From Enterobacter sp. kpr-6 (lineage in GTDB: Bacteria; Pseudomonadota; Gammaproteobacteria; Enterobacterales; Enterobacteriaceae): a DNA stretch of 64,000 nt. This document shows, in pieces, positions 19,128-27,789 of this stretch. Below the pieces are notes generated by a model. That model was given only the letters and a program-made list of their open reading frames with translations, had not been told where the DNA came from and ran no database searches. The translations under genes and the position numbers were made by a program. How positions within the stretch are numbered: the stretch's first letter is position 1; every line of letters starts with the position of its first letter. The DNA lies in contig NZ_FOYH01000001.1 in assembly GCF_900116015.1 (NCBI RefSeq), forward strand, positions 553,444 through 617,443, written 5' to 3'.

Positions 19128-20125
19128 TAGTTCAGCCCCATTTTTCTGAGCTGTTCAGCAACCTGTTCTGCGCCGTAAATCGTGCGGATGGTGGGGTTCA
19201 TGGCCTGACCGTCCATCACCACAATATGGCCTTTTTTAACGGCGTCGAGCTGACTGATCGCCGGGTCGCTTTTCAGTAATTTGATTTTTTCTTCCGCGTT
19301 ATCCAGCGCCCAACGATTGCGGTCGAGGCTTGAAACCACAATCACGTCCGGGTTGGCGGCGATGATGCTTTCCCAGCCAACGGTAGGCCATTCGGTTTCG
19401 GAGGTAATGGCGTTATGGCCGCCCAGCACGTTAGCAATAAAACCCGACGCGCTGTTTTTGCCGCCAACATAGGCATCCGCAGAAGGCGAAGAGCTGGAGA
19501 ACCAGAACACAAACGACAGATCTTTTTTGTTCTTGCTGAACTCTGTGCGCAAATCGTTTTCGCGTTTTTTGAAGTCATTGATCAGCGCTTCACCACGATC
19601 CTGAACATTAAAAATAGTCGCAAAATCAGTGATTTCTTTATAGAGGTAGGTCATATCCCACAGCTTCTGGCGGCTGCCGTACATATCGCCCACCGCTTTT
19701 TTTGTGGCGCACATGCCGGGTGACATGTAGCTGTTAACGCCGACGGTGGCGAGATCTTCCCGTTTGGCGACCTTACTTTCCGGGCCAAGCAGTAAAGGCA
19801 GTTGTGCGGGAACGAAGTCAGGATTTTGCGCGAGAATAGACTCAAGCGTTGGGATCTCAACCGTCAGGGTTTTAATTTTCTCGTTCTTCGCCGCCAGTGA
19901 GGGCAGCACTTTGGTGGGCCAGAACGCGCTGGCAACGACCTTATCCTCAAGACCCAGCAGCAGCAGGATCTCAACGGTATTTTGCCCCAGTGCCACAACC
20001 CGTTCAGGTGCCTTGTTAAACGTTTCCTGATATCCACAGTTCTCGATGGTGACAGGATAGGTGGTGGCAAATGCGGAGCTGACCGAAGCGAAAACTAAAC
20101 CTAATGCACTGATGACTTTTTTCAT
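19127..20125 (-). CDS. Periplasmic metal-chelate binding protein (first set)
   Basis: A 332-residue FepB/BtuF-like (TroA superfamily, class III) binding protein. The signal peptide runs to about residue 20 (SSAFA). The mature part begins YPVTIENCGYQETFNKAPER, and the family's F-x-x-x-P-x-R-V/I-V element is visible. Tryptophans and tyrosines are plentiful, but no ligand can be named. It is first in the SBP-permease-ATPase-MFS unit, behind a Fur-like box. It is a diverged paralogue of the product encoded at 21247-22203. Confidence 0.88.
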   Translation of the reverse strand: MKKVISALGLVFASVSSAFATTYPVTIENCGYQETFNKAPERVVALGQNTVEILLLLGLEDKVVASAFWPTKVLPSLAAKNEKIKTLTVEIPTLESILAQNPDFVPAQLPLLLGPESKVAKREDLATVGVNSYMSPGMCATKKAVGDMYGSRQKLWDMTYLYKEITDFATIFNVQDRGEALINDFKKRENDLRTEFSKNKKDLSFVFWFSSSSPSADAYVGGKNSASGFIANVLGGHNAITSETEWPTVGWESIIAANPDVIVVSSLDRNRWALDNAEEKIKLLKSDPAISQLDAVKKGHIVVMDGQAMNPTIRTIYGAEQVAEQLRKMGLN

Positions 20126-20184
20126 AAAGCACTATCCGTAACGGGCTGTGATAATGACCTGCTGGTCAATTTAAGACGCACAAT

Positions 20185-20203
20185 GATAATGAAAATTATT
20201 TGC
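20185..20203 (-). promoter_or_regulatory. Putative Fur box upstream of the first importer operon
   Basis: On the minus strand GCAAATAATTTTCATTATC agrees with the 19-bp Fur consensus at 14 positions, including the whole CATTATC half. It is 60 bases upstream of the binding-protein ATG and just downstream of the neighbouring permease stop. It therefore lies where a promoter for this operon must be. Iron regulation is inferred. Confidence 0.6.
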
Positions 20204-20248
20204 AAGGCCAGATTTTATTGAACGTATTTGTTTACTTAGCGGTCATTC

Positions 20249-21250
20249 TTATCGGCGGGTTAGCAGACTTATCACAAAAATCCCCCCGATACCGGCCGTG
20301 ATGATGCCAATGGGCAGTTCTTGCGGGGCGAGCAGCGTCCGGCTGACAATATCGCCGCCGCAGAGCAAAATCGCACCGGTAATAGCGCACCCCGGCAGCA
20401 GAAGCAGATGTTTAACACCGGAAAAATGCCGGCAAAAATGCGGCACCATCAAGCCGACAAAACCAATCACCCCGGTCAGGGCCACCAGAAGCGAAGTCGA
20501 CACCGCGCAACACAGAAAAATTTCTCCCCGCAGACGGTTCACATGAATGCCCAGCGACAGAGCCGTTTGTTCTCCCGCCAGCAGTCCGTCCAGCGCACGA
20601 GCGCGCAGGGCGACAAAAACACTCAACAGCAGCACGCTCAAAAGAGCAAAAGGGAGATTATCCCAGCTCGCTAATCCCAGTCCGCCAAGCGACCAGAACA
20701 TCACGGAACTGGCCGCGCGCTGATCGCCGGAAAAAATAAGGTAGCTGGTTAACGCACCGAACAGAAAAGAGATAGCCAGCCCGCAGATCACCAGATGCTC
20801 TGCGCCGCGCTGCTTCTTAAAATGAAACAGCAGCATGACCGCCACCGCCGAGCAGATACCGCCCGCAAAGGCCGCGACGGGCAGCGTCAGTGCGCCAAGC
20901 GTGTCACCAAAGCGGGTGATCACCAGCACCGCCCCGGTGGACGCGCCAGAAGAGAGGCCAAACAAAAACGGATCGGCCAGATCGTTACGTGTGGTCGTTT
21001 GTAACAGTGCGCCGACCATCGCCAGTCCGGCCCCGGTCAGAACAGCAAGCAGGGTTCTCGGCACACGGATATCAACCACAATTCTTTTGACCATCTCTGA
21101 CACAGGCTCGTCGGCCAGTTGCAGGGCACCCAGCAACTGCATCAGCGGTAATGACACCGAGCCTTTAGCCACGCTAATGAGCATCAGCACAATAAGAACC
21201 AGGAAGGCACTTCCCATCGCCAGGGCGTAACGATACGAAAAAGAGGTCAT
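20249..21250 (-). CDS. FecCD-type importer permease (second set)
   Basis: A 333-residue FecCD-family permease with the family landmarks VDIRVPRTLLAVLTGAGLA, LADPFLFGLSSGAS and GVIGFVGLMVPHFCRH, and about ten membrane segments. Its start overlaps the binding-protein stop by four bases. It is the last gene of the ATPase-SBP-permease unit driven by the Zur-boxed promoter at 23.1 kb. It resembles the first-set permease only at family level. Confidence 0.9.
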   Translation of the reverse strand: MTSFSYRYALAMGSAFLVLIVLMLISVAKGSVSLPLMQLLGALQLADEPVSEMVKRIVVDIRVPRTLLAVLTGAGLAMVGALLQTTTRNDLADPFLFGLSSGASTGAVLVITRFGDTLGALTLPVAAFAGGICSAVAVMLLFHFKKQRGAEHLVICGLAISFLFGALTSYLIFSGDQRAASSVMFWSLGGLGLASWDNLPFALLSVLLLSVFVALRARALDGLLAGEQTALSLGIHVNRLRGEIFLCCAVSTSLLVALTGVIGFVGLMVPHFCRHFSGVKHLLLLPGCAITGAILLCGGDIVSRTLLAPQELPIGIITAGIGGIFVISLLTRR

Positions 21251-22203
21251 TGCGTGACCATCGGATACAGTGCACTGGAGAGTTTTTCCACTGCCTTAAT
21301 ATTGGCGGGGCCGGGGGTAAGCTCTGCATACTGAAGTTTAAGGTAGCGCTGATTTTTCACGGCGGGCGTGAGTTTCATCAGCGGGTGATTTTCAAGGAAA
21401 TGACGCAGCGCCTCTGCTCCGCTGCCGGTCTGGTAATCCAGCAGAATAATAAAATCGGGTTCAGTGGCAGCCACGCTTTCCCACGAGGTTGTCCCCCAGC
21501 TCATTTCCAGGGCTTCCATGGCGTTTTTACCGCCAGCCGCTTCGATGATGGCCGTTGGCATGGCATATTTGCCGCTGGTGAAAGGCTTATCTTCGCCAGA
21601 ATCATAGACAAACACCTTTAAGGGGCGCGTTCCCTTTGGTGGTTCAGGCAACTGACTTATCGCTTCTTTCCAGCTATCGACAAGAGCCTGCGCTTCCTGT
21701 GGTTTGCCAAAGATTTTTCCCAGCGTCAGCTCGTCGTTATAGAGTAAATCCATGCTCGCTTTACGTTTAACCTTGTCGGTAAAGACGCAGCTTTCGCTGA
21801 GCACAAAGGTCTTAATACCAAATTTGCTCAACGACGCGGGCGTCACGTCGCCGCCGACTTTCATGCCATAATTCCAGCCAGCGAAAAAGAAATCCGGACT
21901 GGCTGCGAGTAAGGTTTCCAGAGCAGGGTATTTTGGTGCCAGTTCAGGGATTGTCCCCATCGCCTCTTTAAATTGCGGCGTCATTTTGTACCAGCCGCTT
22001 ATACCAGTCAGGCCAACGATATGATCCTGCAAATTCAGGGCAAAGGCCATTTCCGACATATTAAGATCATTAATAATGGCTCTTTCTGGCGGCTTATTAA
22101 AGGTAAGCGGGACGCCACAACTTTCTATCGTGACCGGAAAATGTGCCGCATTCGCAGTACAGGCAGAAATAAGCACGGCGAGGCCCATAAATAAATTTTT
22201 CAT
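21247..22203 (-). CDS. Periplasmic metal-chelate binding protein (second set)
   Basis: A 318-residue TroA-superfamily binding protein. The signal peptide MKNLFMGLAVLISACTANA ends near residue 20. The mature start HFPVTIESCGVPLTFNKPPE parallels the first-set protein, which points to an old duplication. ATG 22203 is preferred over the ATG two codons earlier because AGAG then has normal spacing. It lies between its ATPase and permease genes. Ligand unknown; the Zur-like control site suggests zinc or a zinc-chelator complex. Confidence 0.87.
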   Translation of the reverse strand: MKNLFMGLAVLISACTANAAHFPVTIESCGVPLTFNKPPERAIINDLNMSEMAFALNLQDHIVGLTGISGWYKMTPQFKEAMGTIPELAPKYPALETLLAASPDFFFAGWNYGMKVGGDVTPASLSKFGIKTFVLSESCVFTDKVKRKASMDLLYNDELTLGKIFGKPQEAQALVDSWKEAISQLPEPPKGTRPLKVFVYDSGEDKPFTSGKYAMPTAIIEAAGGKNAMEALEMSWGTTSWESVAATEPDFIILLDYQTGSGAEALRHFLENHPLMKLTPAVKNQRYLKLQYAELTPGPANIKAVEKLSSALYPMVTQ

Positions 22204-22222
22204 TATCATTCTCTGTTAGTTT

Positions 22223-23029
22223 TTAAGCGGTATGTGGAACTTCAAAAATGCGTAACGCATTTCCCGTTTGAGGGTGGGGTACGGTAAAACTCGTCAGGCC
22301 AAATACCGGATAAAGATATTTCGATAACAGCGCGCGTGCGGGCTTATCACAAATAACTTGTCTGCCGTGAGAGAGAATAAGTACCCGGTCTGCGAAATTT
22401 TCAACCAGAGGGAGATCGTGCAACACCGCCACGACGGCAATGCCTTTGCTTTTCACCAGCGAAAGCAATTCCACGCGCCCGCTCGGATCAAGATGATTGG
22501 TGGGTTCATCCAGCAGCAGTAAATGCGGCGTCTGGGCCAGCACCCGCGCAATCGCTGCCCGCTGCCTTTCGCCACCTGAAAGCGCTGATAACGATCGCCG
22601 ACGCAACGTTAATAAACCCGTCTCTTTAATGGCATTCTCTGTAATAGCATGATGATCGCTATGCGGGAGATCCTGCGCATGGGGAATACGCCCCAGTGCG
22701 ACATAATCTTCAAGCGTCAAACGCAGGTCCGGAATATCATTCTGCGCCAGGACGGCAATCTGCTTTGCGCGTCGCTGACGTGTTACCGATGACATCGGTA
22801 TTCCCTGTAATGTGATATTCCCGTTGAGATGTGTTGAGCCGTCGAAAATAGCCCGCAGCAACGTCGTTTTACCGCAACCATTAGGCCCAATGATAGCCAG
22901 CGACTCCCCTTTACTGACAGTAAAATGAATGGTGCCAGAATGTGGCTCTGCGGGATGAGACAGTAATGAGCGGATATTAACGCTAAGAATAATATCGGAA
23001 GTGCGCGGGACGAATGTGGATGACATCAT
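22223..23029 (-). CDS. FecCD-type importer ATPase (second set)
   Basis: A 268-residue ABC ATPase with Walker A GPNGCGKT near residues 48-55, signature LSGGERQRAAIA, and Walker B LLLLDEPTNHLD. It is first in the Zur-boxed operon, 13 bases before the binding-protein gene. The start is uncertain: two ATGs are adjacent and neither has a strong ribosome binding site. The frame also stays open upstream to an AAGGAG in the leader, where only ATT/ATC codons could start. Confidence 0.86.
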   Translation of the reverse strand: MMSSTFVPRTSDIILSVNIRSLLSHPAEPHSGTIHFTVSKGESLAIIGPNGCGKTTLLRAIFDGSTHLNGNITLQGIPMSSVTRQRRAKQIAVLAQNDIPDLRLTLEDYVALGRIPHAQDLPHSDHHAITENAIKETGLLTLRRRSLSALSGGERQRAAIARVLAQTPHLLLLDEPTNHLDPSGRVELLSLVKSKGIAVVAVLHDLPLVENFADRVLILSHGRQVICDKPARALLSKYLYPVFGLTSFTVPHPQTGNALRIFEVPHTA

Positions 23030-23108
23030 ATTCAGTAATCCGACCGTGTTCCTGATGAAAATCTCCTTAATCCATGTCGCCCATGGCAGGAAGATGCCCG
23101 TGGCCTGA

Positions 23109-23125
23109 TCAGGGACGATCCCTGA
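23109..23125 (-). promoter_or_regulatory. Small hairpin in the leader of the Zur-boxed operon
   Basis: A 7-bp perfect stem (TCAGGGA with TCCCTGA, CGA loop) lies early in the roughly 105-nt leader between promoter and ATPase gene. Nearby is a five-codon reading frame. No known riboswitch is recognised. Confidence 0.35.
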
Positions 23126-23134
23126 CAGACTTTG

Positions 23135-23167
23135 TTGATGTTATAACATAGCATTTCGGCGTGTCAA
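23135..23167 (-). promoter_or_regulatory. Promoter overlapped by a Zur-like palindrome
   Basis: On the minus strand TTGACA (23162-23167) and TATAAC (23140-23145) are 16 bp apart. Overlapping the spacer and -10 is a 23-bp Zur-like site at 23135-23157. Its left half GAAATGCTATG and right half TATAACATCAA, around a central T, match the gammaproteobacterial Zur consensus at 17 of 22 positions. The placement fits repression. It drives the second importer (ATPase-SBP-permease). Confidence 0.7.
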
Positions 23168-23206
23168 ATCCACTGCTTCAGGGAGGAGAGGGACGGCAAA
23201 GAGGCT

Positions 23207-23241
23207 CCCGTTTTTATCTTTCAGGCAGAGATAAAAACGGG
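23207..23241. terminator. 13-bp hairpin between the lyase remnant and the importer promoter
   Basis: CCCGTTTTTATCT pairs perfectly with AGATAAAAACGGG over a nine-base loop, 20 bases past the lyase-remnant stop. No T tract follows on either strand, so it may only protect or attenuate a transcript end. Confidence 0.45.
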
Positions 23242-23260
23242 CATGGCGATATGATTTTTC

Positions 23261-23698
23261 CTATGACACAGGCATAAGCCTGATTCCGTCGGGGCTTTGT
23301 TCGGTGAGAATGCCATACACCCGCGCGCGCTCAAGGACGCTCGCTGCCCACCGACGATGGGTGGCGGGTTCACACATCGCACCCTGCGACTTAAACACAG
23401 CCTGAGTTGAATTAAGAATACGCAGCGCGTCTGAATGTTCACCGGGCGCAACCATCAGCGCCTTTTCAATCATGGCAATCTGGGTGGGATGGATAGCCGT
23501 TTTTCCTACCAGACCGTGGGCGATATCCAGCGATAACTCACGCGCCATCACATCCTGATCGTCAATGTGCTCGCAAACAGGTGCGGTCAGGGCAAAATCC
23601 AGCGGACCAAAAATAGCCACCAGCATTTTGATGACATATCCCATCGGGCTGTCATACAGCGTCAGATTGCGCGGGCGGCGCAATGAAACGATGTTCAT
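23261..23698 (-). pseudogene. C-terminal remnant of an HpcH/HpaI-type C-C bond lyase
   Basis: The 145 residues match only the end of TIM-barrel lyases of the citrate-lyase-beta/C-C_Bond_Lyase kind: RRPRNLTLYDSPMGYVIKM, HGLVGKTAIHPTQI and GAMCEPATHRRWA are typical. Full-length relatives have about 380 residues, so the front two thirds, with most active-site residues, are missing. The frame continues a few codons upstream (ASGEENDL) before similarity is lost near the next gene. It is probably a decayed gene, unlikely to be an active enzyme. Confidence 0.65.
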
Positions 23699-23739
23699 CA
23701 GATCGTTTTCTTCGCCAGAAGCATTATGACAATATATTT

Positions 23740-24069
23740 TTATCCCTGACGTAATAAATAAATTCCCCCCAGCAATTCAAAATTAATAAAAACAAGTGAC
23801 AGAAAGCACCCCATTAATCTTAATTTTTCCAGTATTGTCATAAGCATGGATTGTTTCTTTTGAGTAACAGGATCAATGGGTCTGCCACTAAAAATTATTC
23901 CAGTGCATAGGGCTAACATTATGATTATTCCTGAACTCGTTGAAAATATTAATATTGTTGCTGCAATTGAGTGCGGATCTTTGAGCGCTTTCCCCAGAGC
24001 TAATAATGCAATGCCCTCCAGAAAAAAGAATAATATAAAAAGAATAACGCCGATCGTTGATTTTTTCAC
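23740..24069 (-). CDS. Small membrane protein of unknown function
   Basis: A 109-residue hydrophobic protein not recognised from any family. It has three predicted membrane segments at about residues 7-28, 37-62 and 85-106. A short positively charged loop (PVTQKKQS) lies between the second and third. It would start at GTG, and the ribosome binding site is poor. Base composition is AT-rich compared with the neighbours, as for recently gained DNA. No gene stands in the following 240 bases up to the FAD protein gene. Confidence 0.45.
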   Translation of the reverse strand: MKKSTIGVILFILFFFLEGIALLALGKALKDPHSIAATILIFSTSSGIIIMLALCTGIIFSGRPIDPVTQKKQSMLMTILEKLRLMGCFLSLVFINFELLGGIYLLRQG

Positions 24070-24273
24070 GCTGACTTAAACCCCTGCTGCATGTGAAATG
24101 CATTTCTTCACGGATAATAAAGCGAAGTATTATTTCATTGATGACAAAAGGGGTAAATTACAAACAGGCTGCGTGGCTTTTAAAATTAATGATATTAACT
24201 ACATTAAATTTTAAGTATTTAAGGCAAACAATTACAAGTTGACAGGTTGGCGCAGCGCCCGAATATGACTTTC

Positions 24274-24299
24274 CCAGGCGCGCATAACGCCGCGCCTGG
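24274..24299. terminator. Hairpin after the FAD protein gene
   Basis: CCAGGCGCG pairs with CGCGCCTGG, eleven bases past the stop of the leftward FAD/NAD(P)-binding gene. A T tract is lacking on the minus strand, so terminator function is uncertain. Confidence 0.4.
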
Positions 24300-24309
24300 T
24301 TTACAAAAA

Positions 24310-25920
24310 TTACACGTCAATAAACGGCAGCCGCTTACGGGAATAAGCCGCTGGTTGCGCCAGCGCTTTTGCCATCGCAGCGCCAATTTCCGCGCACTCG
24401 GTCAACCCCTGAACAAAGGGATGATCGTGCATCAGCCAGGGCAGCGCGCCGAACGCGATGCGCCCGCGAGCGCACGCCGGTTCCCGCAGCGTGTAATGAC
24501 TGTCCACTTCCGGGATCTCTTCCCCGGTCGCTTCAAGCTGTTTACGCAGCGACGGAAACGGCAGGTCGTTGGTTTTTAGCGGACGCTGCCCGCGCGCATC
24601 GATAAAAACATCGAAGGTATAACGCTGTTCCTGTGCGCAAATAACCGTCTGATGCGCCTGCACATCCTTTTCATACTCTGCGCCCAGCTCAAGGATGCTG
24701 ATGATCCCGGCTTCACGCAACGCCAGTAACCGGCGAATAGACTGAGAGGGAATCGCCGCATAATTATCAATAAAAACGCGGGCAAGGCCGACATCAAAGC
24801 GCTTGCGATCCTCTTCATCCAGATGCGGCACACACTCCTGCACCACTTCATGTAATCGCAGAATCGCGTAGCGCCAGGGCACCGTTCGTCGATCGCGCTT
24901 GTTGCGTTCGACTTCGTTCAGATTGGAGAGCGCCCAGCGGAAGGGATCGTGCTGATGCCTGTCGGCAAACCAGGCGCTGGCAAAACTGTCGGCATCCAGA
25001 TTATTCAGCTTGATGTGTTCACACCACTGCGGATCGGCCTGTTTAATTTCAGCCACCATCAGGTGGAAAATCCTGTCCAGCAGGCCTGTGCTCCCGGCCG
25101 CGATTTCGCGCTCCAGCGCCTGTTGCGTCAGCACGCGCAGCGGTTCATAAGGAATAGGGCAGTAGAAATCGGCTTCCGGCAGGATCCCGGAGCGGGACAT
25201 GAGCACAATATTCAGCGCCTCGCTTCCGCTATCCAGACTGAAATGCATCTGCCCGTCATCGGATTCATAAAAAGCGCCATGTTGTACCACCACGGCCATT
25301 GCCGCGTCGATTGCGCTCAGGGAGGTGCCCATGATCCCCACTTTACACGCCGGAATTTTCGCCTCCATCAAGCCGGACCAGGGACTGGGAAAGAACGAGC
25401 GCGTGGATTCTTCCTCACCCGGCCAGACATGCCCGGTGGCAATGACGGCAAGATCAAAGGCTTCCGGTGTCGGTTTATCCTGCATCCACAGGTTCACGCC
25501 ATCGGCGGTCGCCTCCAGATCCGTGACCTGGCAGGATTCCTTGACGTTCACCTCAAAGCCGCGTTCTTTGGCCCGCGCCACCAGTTGCAAAAACTGATCG
25601 CGGAAATACTCGCCCAGCAGAATGCGCGGCAAAAATTGCCGGACGTGCAGGGACGCAGCCTCAACGCCATACCGCGCCAGATGCTCGTCGCTCAGGCTTC
25701 GCAGCCAGTCGATATAGGTTGAAAAAACGGGGGGGATTTCAATACTGGCAATATTAGCCAGCATCATTCTGGAGTTTTCAGCATTGTTGTAGGGCATGCC
25801 GACACCGGCCTCAGCTGACTGTTCAAAGACAGTGACGGCCAGAGGCTCTCCATGCTGTAAAAGTGAAAGAAAGGTATAAATTCCCGTCGGGCCTGCACCG
25901 ACAATCGCGATTTTCTTCAT
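24310..25920 (-). CDS. FAD/NAD(P)-binding protein (flavoprotein, PF13454-like)
   Basis: A 536-residue soluble protein. It opens with a dinucleotide-binding fold KKIAIVGAGPTGIYTFLSLL (residues 2-21), and a second Rossmann segment follows near residue 195 (CKVGIMGTSLSAIDAA). LAVIATGHVWPG is the ATG motif seen in FAD- and NADP-dependent oxygenases and hydroxylases. These features fit the FAD-NAD(P)-binding family; substrate and reaction are unknown. A GTG three codons upstream is open, but ATG 25920 follows GGTGA at good spacing. It lies beside the metal-importer block, yet nothing shows a functional link. Confidence 0.75.
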   Translation of the reverse strand: MKKIAIVGAGPTGIYTFLSLLQHGEPLAVTVFEQSAEAGVGMPYNNAENSRMMLANIASIEIPPVFSTYIDWLRSLSDEHLARYGVEAASLHVRQFLPRILLGEYFRDQFLQLVARAKERGFEVNVKESCQVTDLEATADGVNLWMQDKPTPEAFDLAVIATGHVWPGEEESTRSFFPSPWSGLMEAKIPACKVGIMGTSLSAIDAAMAVVVQHGAFYESDDGQMHFSLDSGSEALNIVLMSRSGILPEADFYCPIPYEPLRVLTQQALEREIAAGSTGLLDRIFHLMVAEIKQADPQWCEHIKLNNLDADSFASAWFADRHQHDPFRWALSNLNEVERNKRDRRTVPWRYAILRLHEVVQECVPHLDEEDRKRFDVGLARVFIDNYAAIPSQSIRRLLALREAGIISILELGAEYEKDVQAHQTVICAQEQRYTFDVFIDARGQRPLKTNDLPFPSLRKQLEATGEEIPEVDSHYTLREPACARGRIAFGALPWLMHDHPFVQGLTECAEIGAAMAKALAQPAAYSRKRLPFIDV

Positions 25921-26096
25921 GCTGTTCACCGGTCATTATTGTTATATCGCCCCTTTATCTGCCGGGGCTTAAGCTCACTCTTAAGTGCAGGTCAGATCCC
26001 TGTGGGAAATGCACATGCTGCCTTAAGTGTGGTTTAAAATGGCCGTTGCGTCATGGAGATAAAAGATCTTATCCGTAGCAGAGTGGATTTGCGTAA

Positions 26097-26336
26097 TTAC
26101 TCGCCAACCAGCCACATATCCGCTTCTTCAAACATCTCTTCAAGCATTCTGTTGAGCTTCTCGCGATCGCTTTTGCTGGCGTCGCTGTTAAGACCATTGG
26201 CCTGCATCGGCTTCACGCGCACATCTGCGTCCGGGAAAATGCGGTGCACACGGCGGGTTAATTCTTCCAGTATGATCTCACGCGCGCCAGGCAGACCGGC
26301 TACGTTACGCTTATCATAAACTAACTCTACAAACAC
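26097..26336 (-). CDS. msgA: MsgA, DinI-like protein
   Basis: A 79-residue DinI-family protein that closely resembles Salmonella MsgA (MFVELVYDKRNVAGLPGAR start, EEMFEEADMWLVGE end). DinI binds RecA filaments and tunes the SOS response; MsgA was described as a macrophage-survival gene. The acidic C-terminal helix typical of DinI is present. A perfect LexA box lies 14 bases upstream of the start, and GGAGG directly precedes the ATG. Confidence 0.9.
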   Translation of the reverse strand: MFVELVYDKRNVAGLPGAREIILEELTRRVHRIFPDADVRVKPMQANGLNSDASKSDREKLNRMLEEMFEEADMWLVGE

Positions 26337-26350
26337 ATTTCCTCCGGGAA

Positions 26351-26366
26351 CTGTTTATTTATACAG
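26351..26366 (-). promoter_or_regulatory. LexA (SOS) box of msgA
   Basis: On the minus strand CTGTATAAATAAACAG fits the LexA operator CTGT-N8-ACAG exactly and closely resembles the dinI operator. It ends 14 bases before the msgA ATG, so repressor would cover the promoter. Confidence 0.85.
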
Positions 26367-26511
26367 GCGTTACTATAAAGAGAAAACGCCGTTCCCGCCA
26401 GGTAAAAATGCGCCGTTCTGTAACCAGGTGCAAAGTTTGCGTGAGCGCTTCAGGTAAAGCGTCATAAATCTGTCACACTTACTTTTTCTTTGATGGGAAG
26501 GGGAACGCAGG

Positions 26512-27753
26512 ATGAAAAAAACACAACTGGCAATATGGACGGCGCTGGCGATGCTCCCGGCATTCGCGCAGGCGCAAACGGCACCGCAGGGGTACCAGCT
26601 TGAGCAGGTGCTGATCATGAGCCGCCACAATCTGCGCGCGCCGCTGGCGAATAACGGCAGCGTACTGGAACAGTCCACACCCAATAAATGGCCGGAGTGG
26701 GATGTGCCCGGCGGGCAGCTCACCACCAAGGGCGGCGTGCTCGAAGTTTACATGGGGCATTACATGCGCGAGTGGCTGGCAGAGCAGAAGCTGGTGACTT
26801 CCGGCGAATGTCCGACCGGCAATAGCGTCTATGCCTATGCCAACAGCCTGCAACGCACCGTGGCGACCGCCCAGTTCTTTATTACCGGCGCGTTTCCGGG
26901 CTGCGATGTGCCCGTCCATCACCAGGAAAAAATGGGCACCATGGACCCGGTGTTTAACCCGGTGATCACCGATGATTCTGCCGCCTTCGATCAGCAGGCT
27001 GTGCAGGCGATGAACACTAAACGCAAAGAGTTTCAGCTAAACGAAAGCTATCAGCTGCTGGAAAAAATCACCGATTATCAGGCAGCACCGGCCTGCAAAG
27101 AGAAGCAGCAGTGCTCGCTTACCGGCGCGCAGGATACATTTAGCGCTAAATACCAGCAGGAGCCAGGCGTATCCGGGCCGCTGAAAGTGGGTAATTCGCT
27201 GGTGGATGCCTTCACCCTGCAATATTACGAGGGCTTCCCGATGGATCAGGTGGCCTGGGGAGAGATCAAAACCGATCAGCAGTGGCGCGTGCTGTCGAAG
27301 CTGAAAAACAGCTATCAGGATTCGCTCTTTACCTCGCCGGAAGTGGCGCGTAATGTCGCGGCCCCGCTGATTGGCTATATCGGAAACGTGCTGGTGAATG
27401 ACACCGCTAAAGCGGCAAAAGTGACGCTGATGGTGGGGCATGACTCCAATATTGCGTCATTGCTGACCGCACTCGACTTCAAGCCCTATCAGTTACACGA
27501 TCAATATGAGCGCACGCCGATTGGCGGCAAAATAGTCTTCCAGCGCTGGCATGACACCACCGGTAATCGTGAACTGATGAAAATTGAATACGTCTACCAA
27601 AGTACGCAGCAATTGCGTAATGCTGATGTGCTCACCCTGCAATCGCCCCCGCAGCGCGTGACGCTTGAACTGGCAGGCTGCCCGGTGGATGCAGAAGGAT
27701 TTTGCGCCATTGATAAATTTAACGCGGTGATTAAGTCGGTCGCCAAAGAGTAA
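26512..27753 (+). CDS. agp: Periplasmic glucose-1-phosphatase
   Basis: A 413-residue histidine acid phosphatase, the same length as E. coli Agp, which releases glucose from glucose-1-phosphate in the periplasm and has some phytase activity. A signal peptide covers residues 1-22. The catalytic motif reads RHNLRAP, with Arg38 and the phospho-accepting His39. The proton-donor HD pair is His310-Asp311 in VGHDSN. It is monocistronic and a backbone gene next to yccJ and wrbA as in E. coli. Confidence 0.96.
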   Translation: MKKTQLAIWTALAMLPAFAQAQTAPQGYQLEQVLIMSRHNLRAPLANNGSVLEQSTPNKWPEWDVPGGQLTTKGGVLEVYMGHYMREWLAEQKLVTSGECPTGNSVYAYANSLQRTVATAQFFITGAFPGCDVPVHHQEKMGTMDPVFNPVITDDSAAFDQQAVQAMNTKRKEFQLNESYQLLEKITDYQAAPACKEKQQCSLTGAQDTFSAKYQQEPGVSGPLKVGNSLVDAFTLQYYEGFPMDQVAWGEIKTDQQWRVLSKLKNSYQDSLFTSPEVARNVAAPLIGYIGNVLVNDTAKAAKVTLMVGHDSNIASLLTALDFKPYQLHDQYERTPIGGKIVFQRWHDTTGNRELMKIEYVYQSTQQLRNADVLTLQSPPQRVTLELAGCPVDAEGFCAIDKFNAVIKSVAKE

Positions 27754-27789
27754 AACAGAACTCCCCCGCCGGGCGGCGGGGGAGGCAGA

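Noticed and set aside
22180..22210. Fur-like AATGATAAT at the start of the second binding-protein gene
   Set aside because: It is made of the two in-frame ATGs and the lysine codons; only the left half matches, and an operator inside a coupled operon is unlikely.
15899..24000. Integrative element at serT with att repeats
   Set aside because: No integrase gene and no second copy of the serT 3' end were seen in the importer block, so integration at the tRNA cannot be shown.
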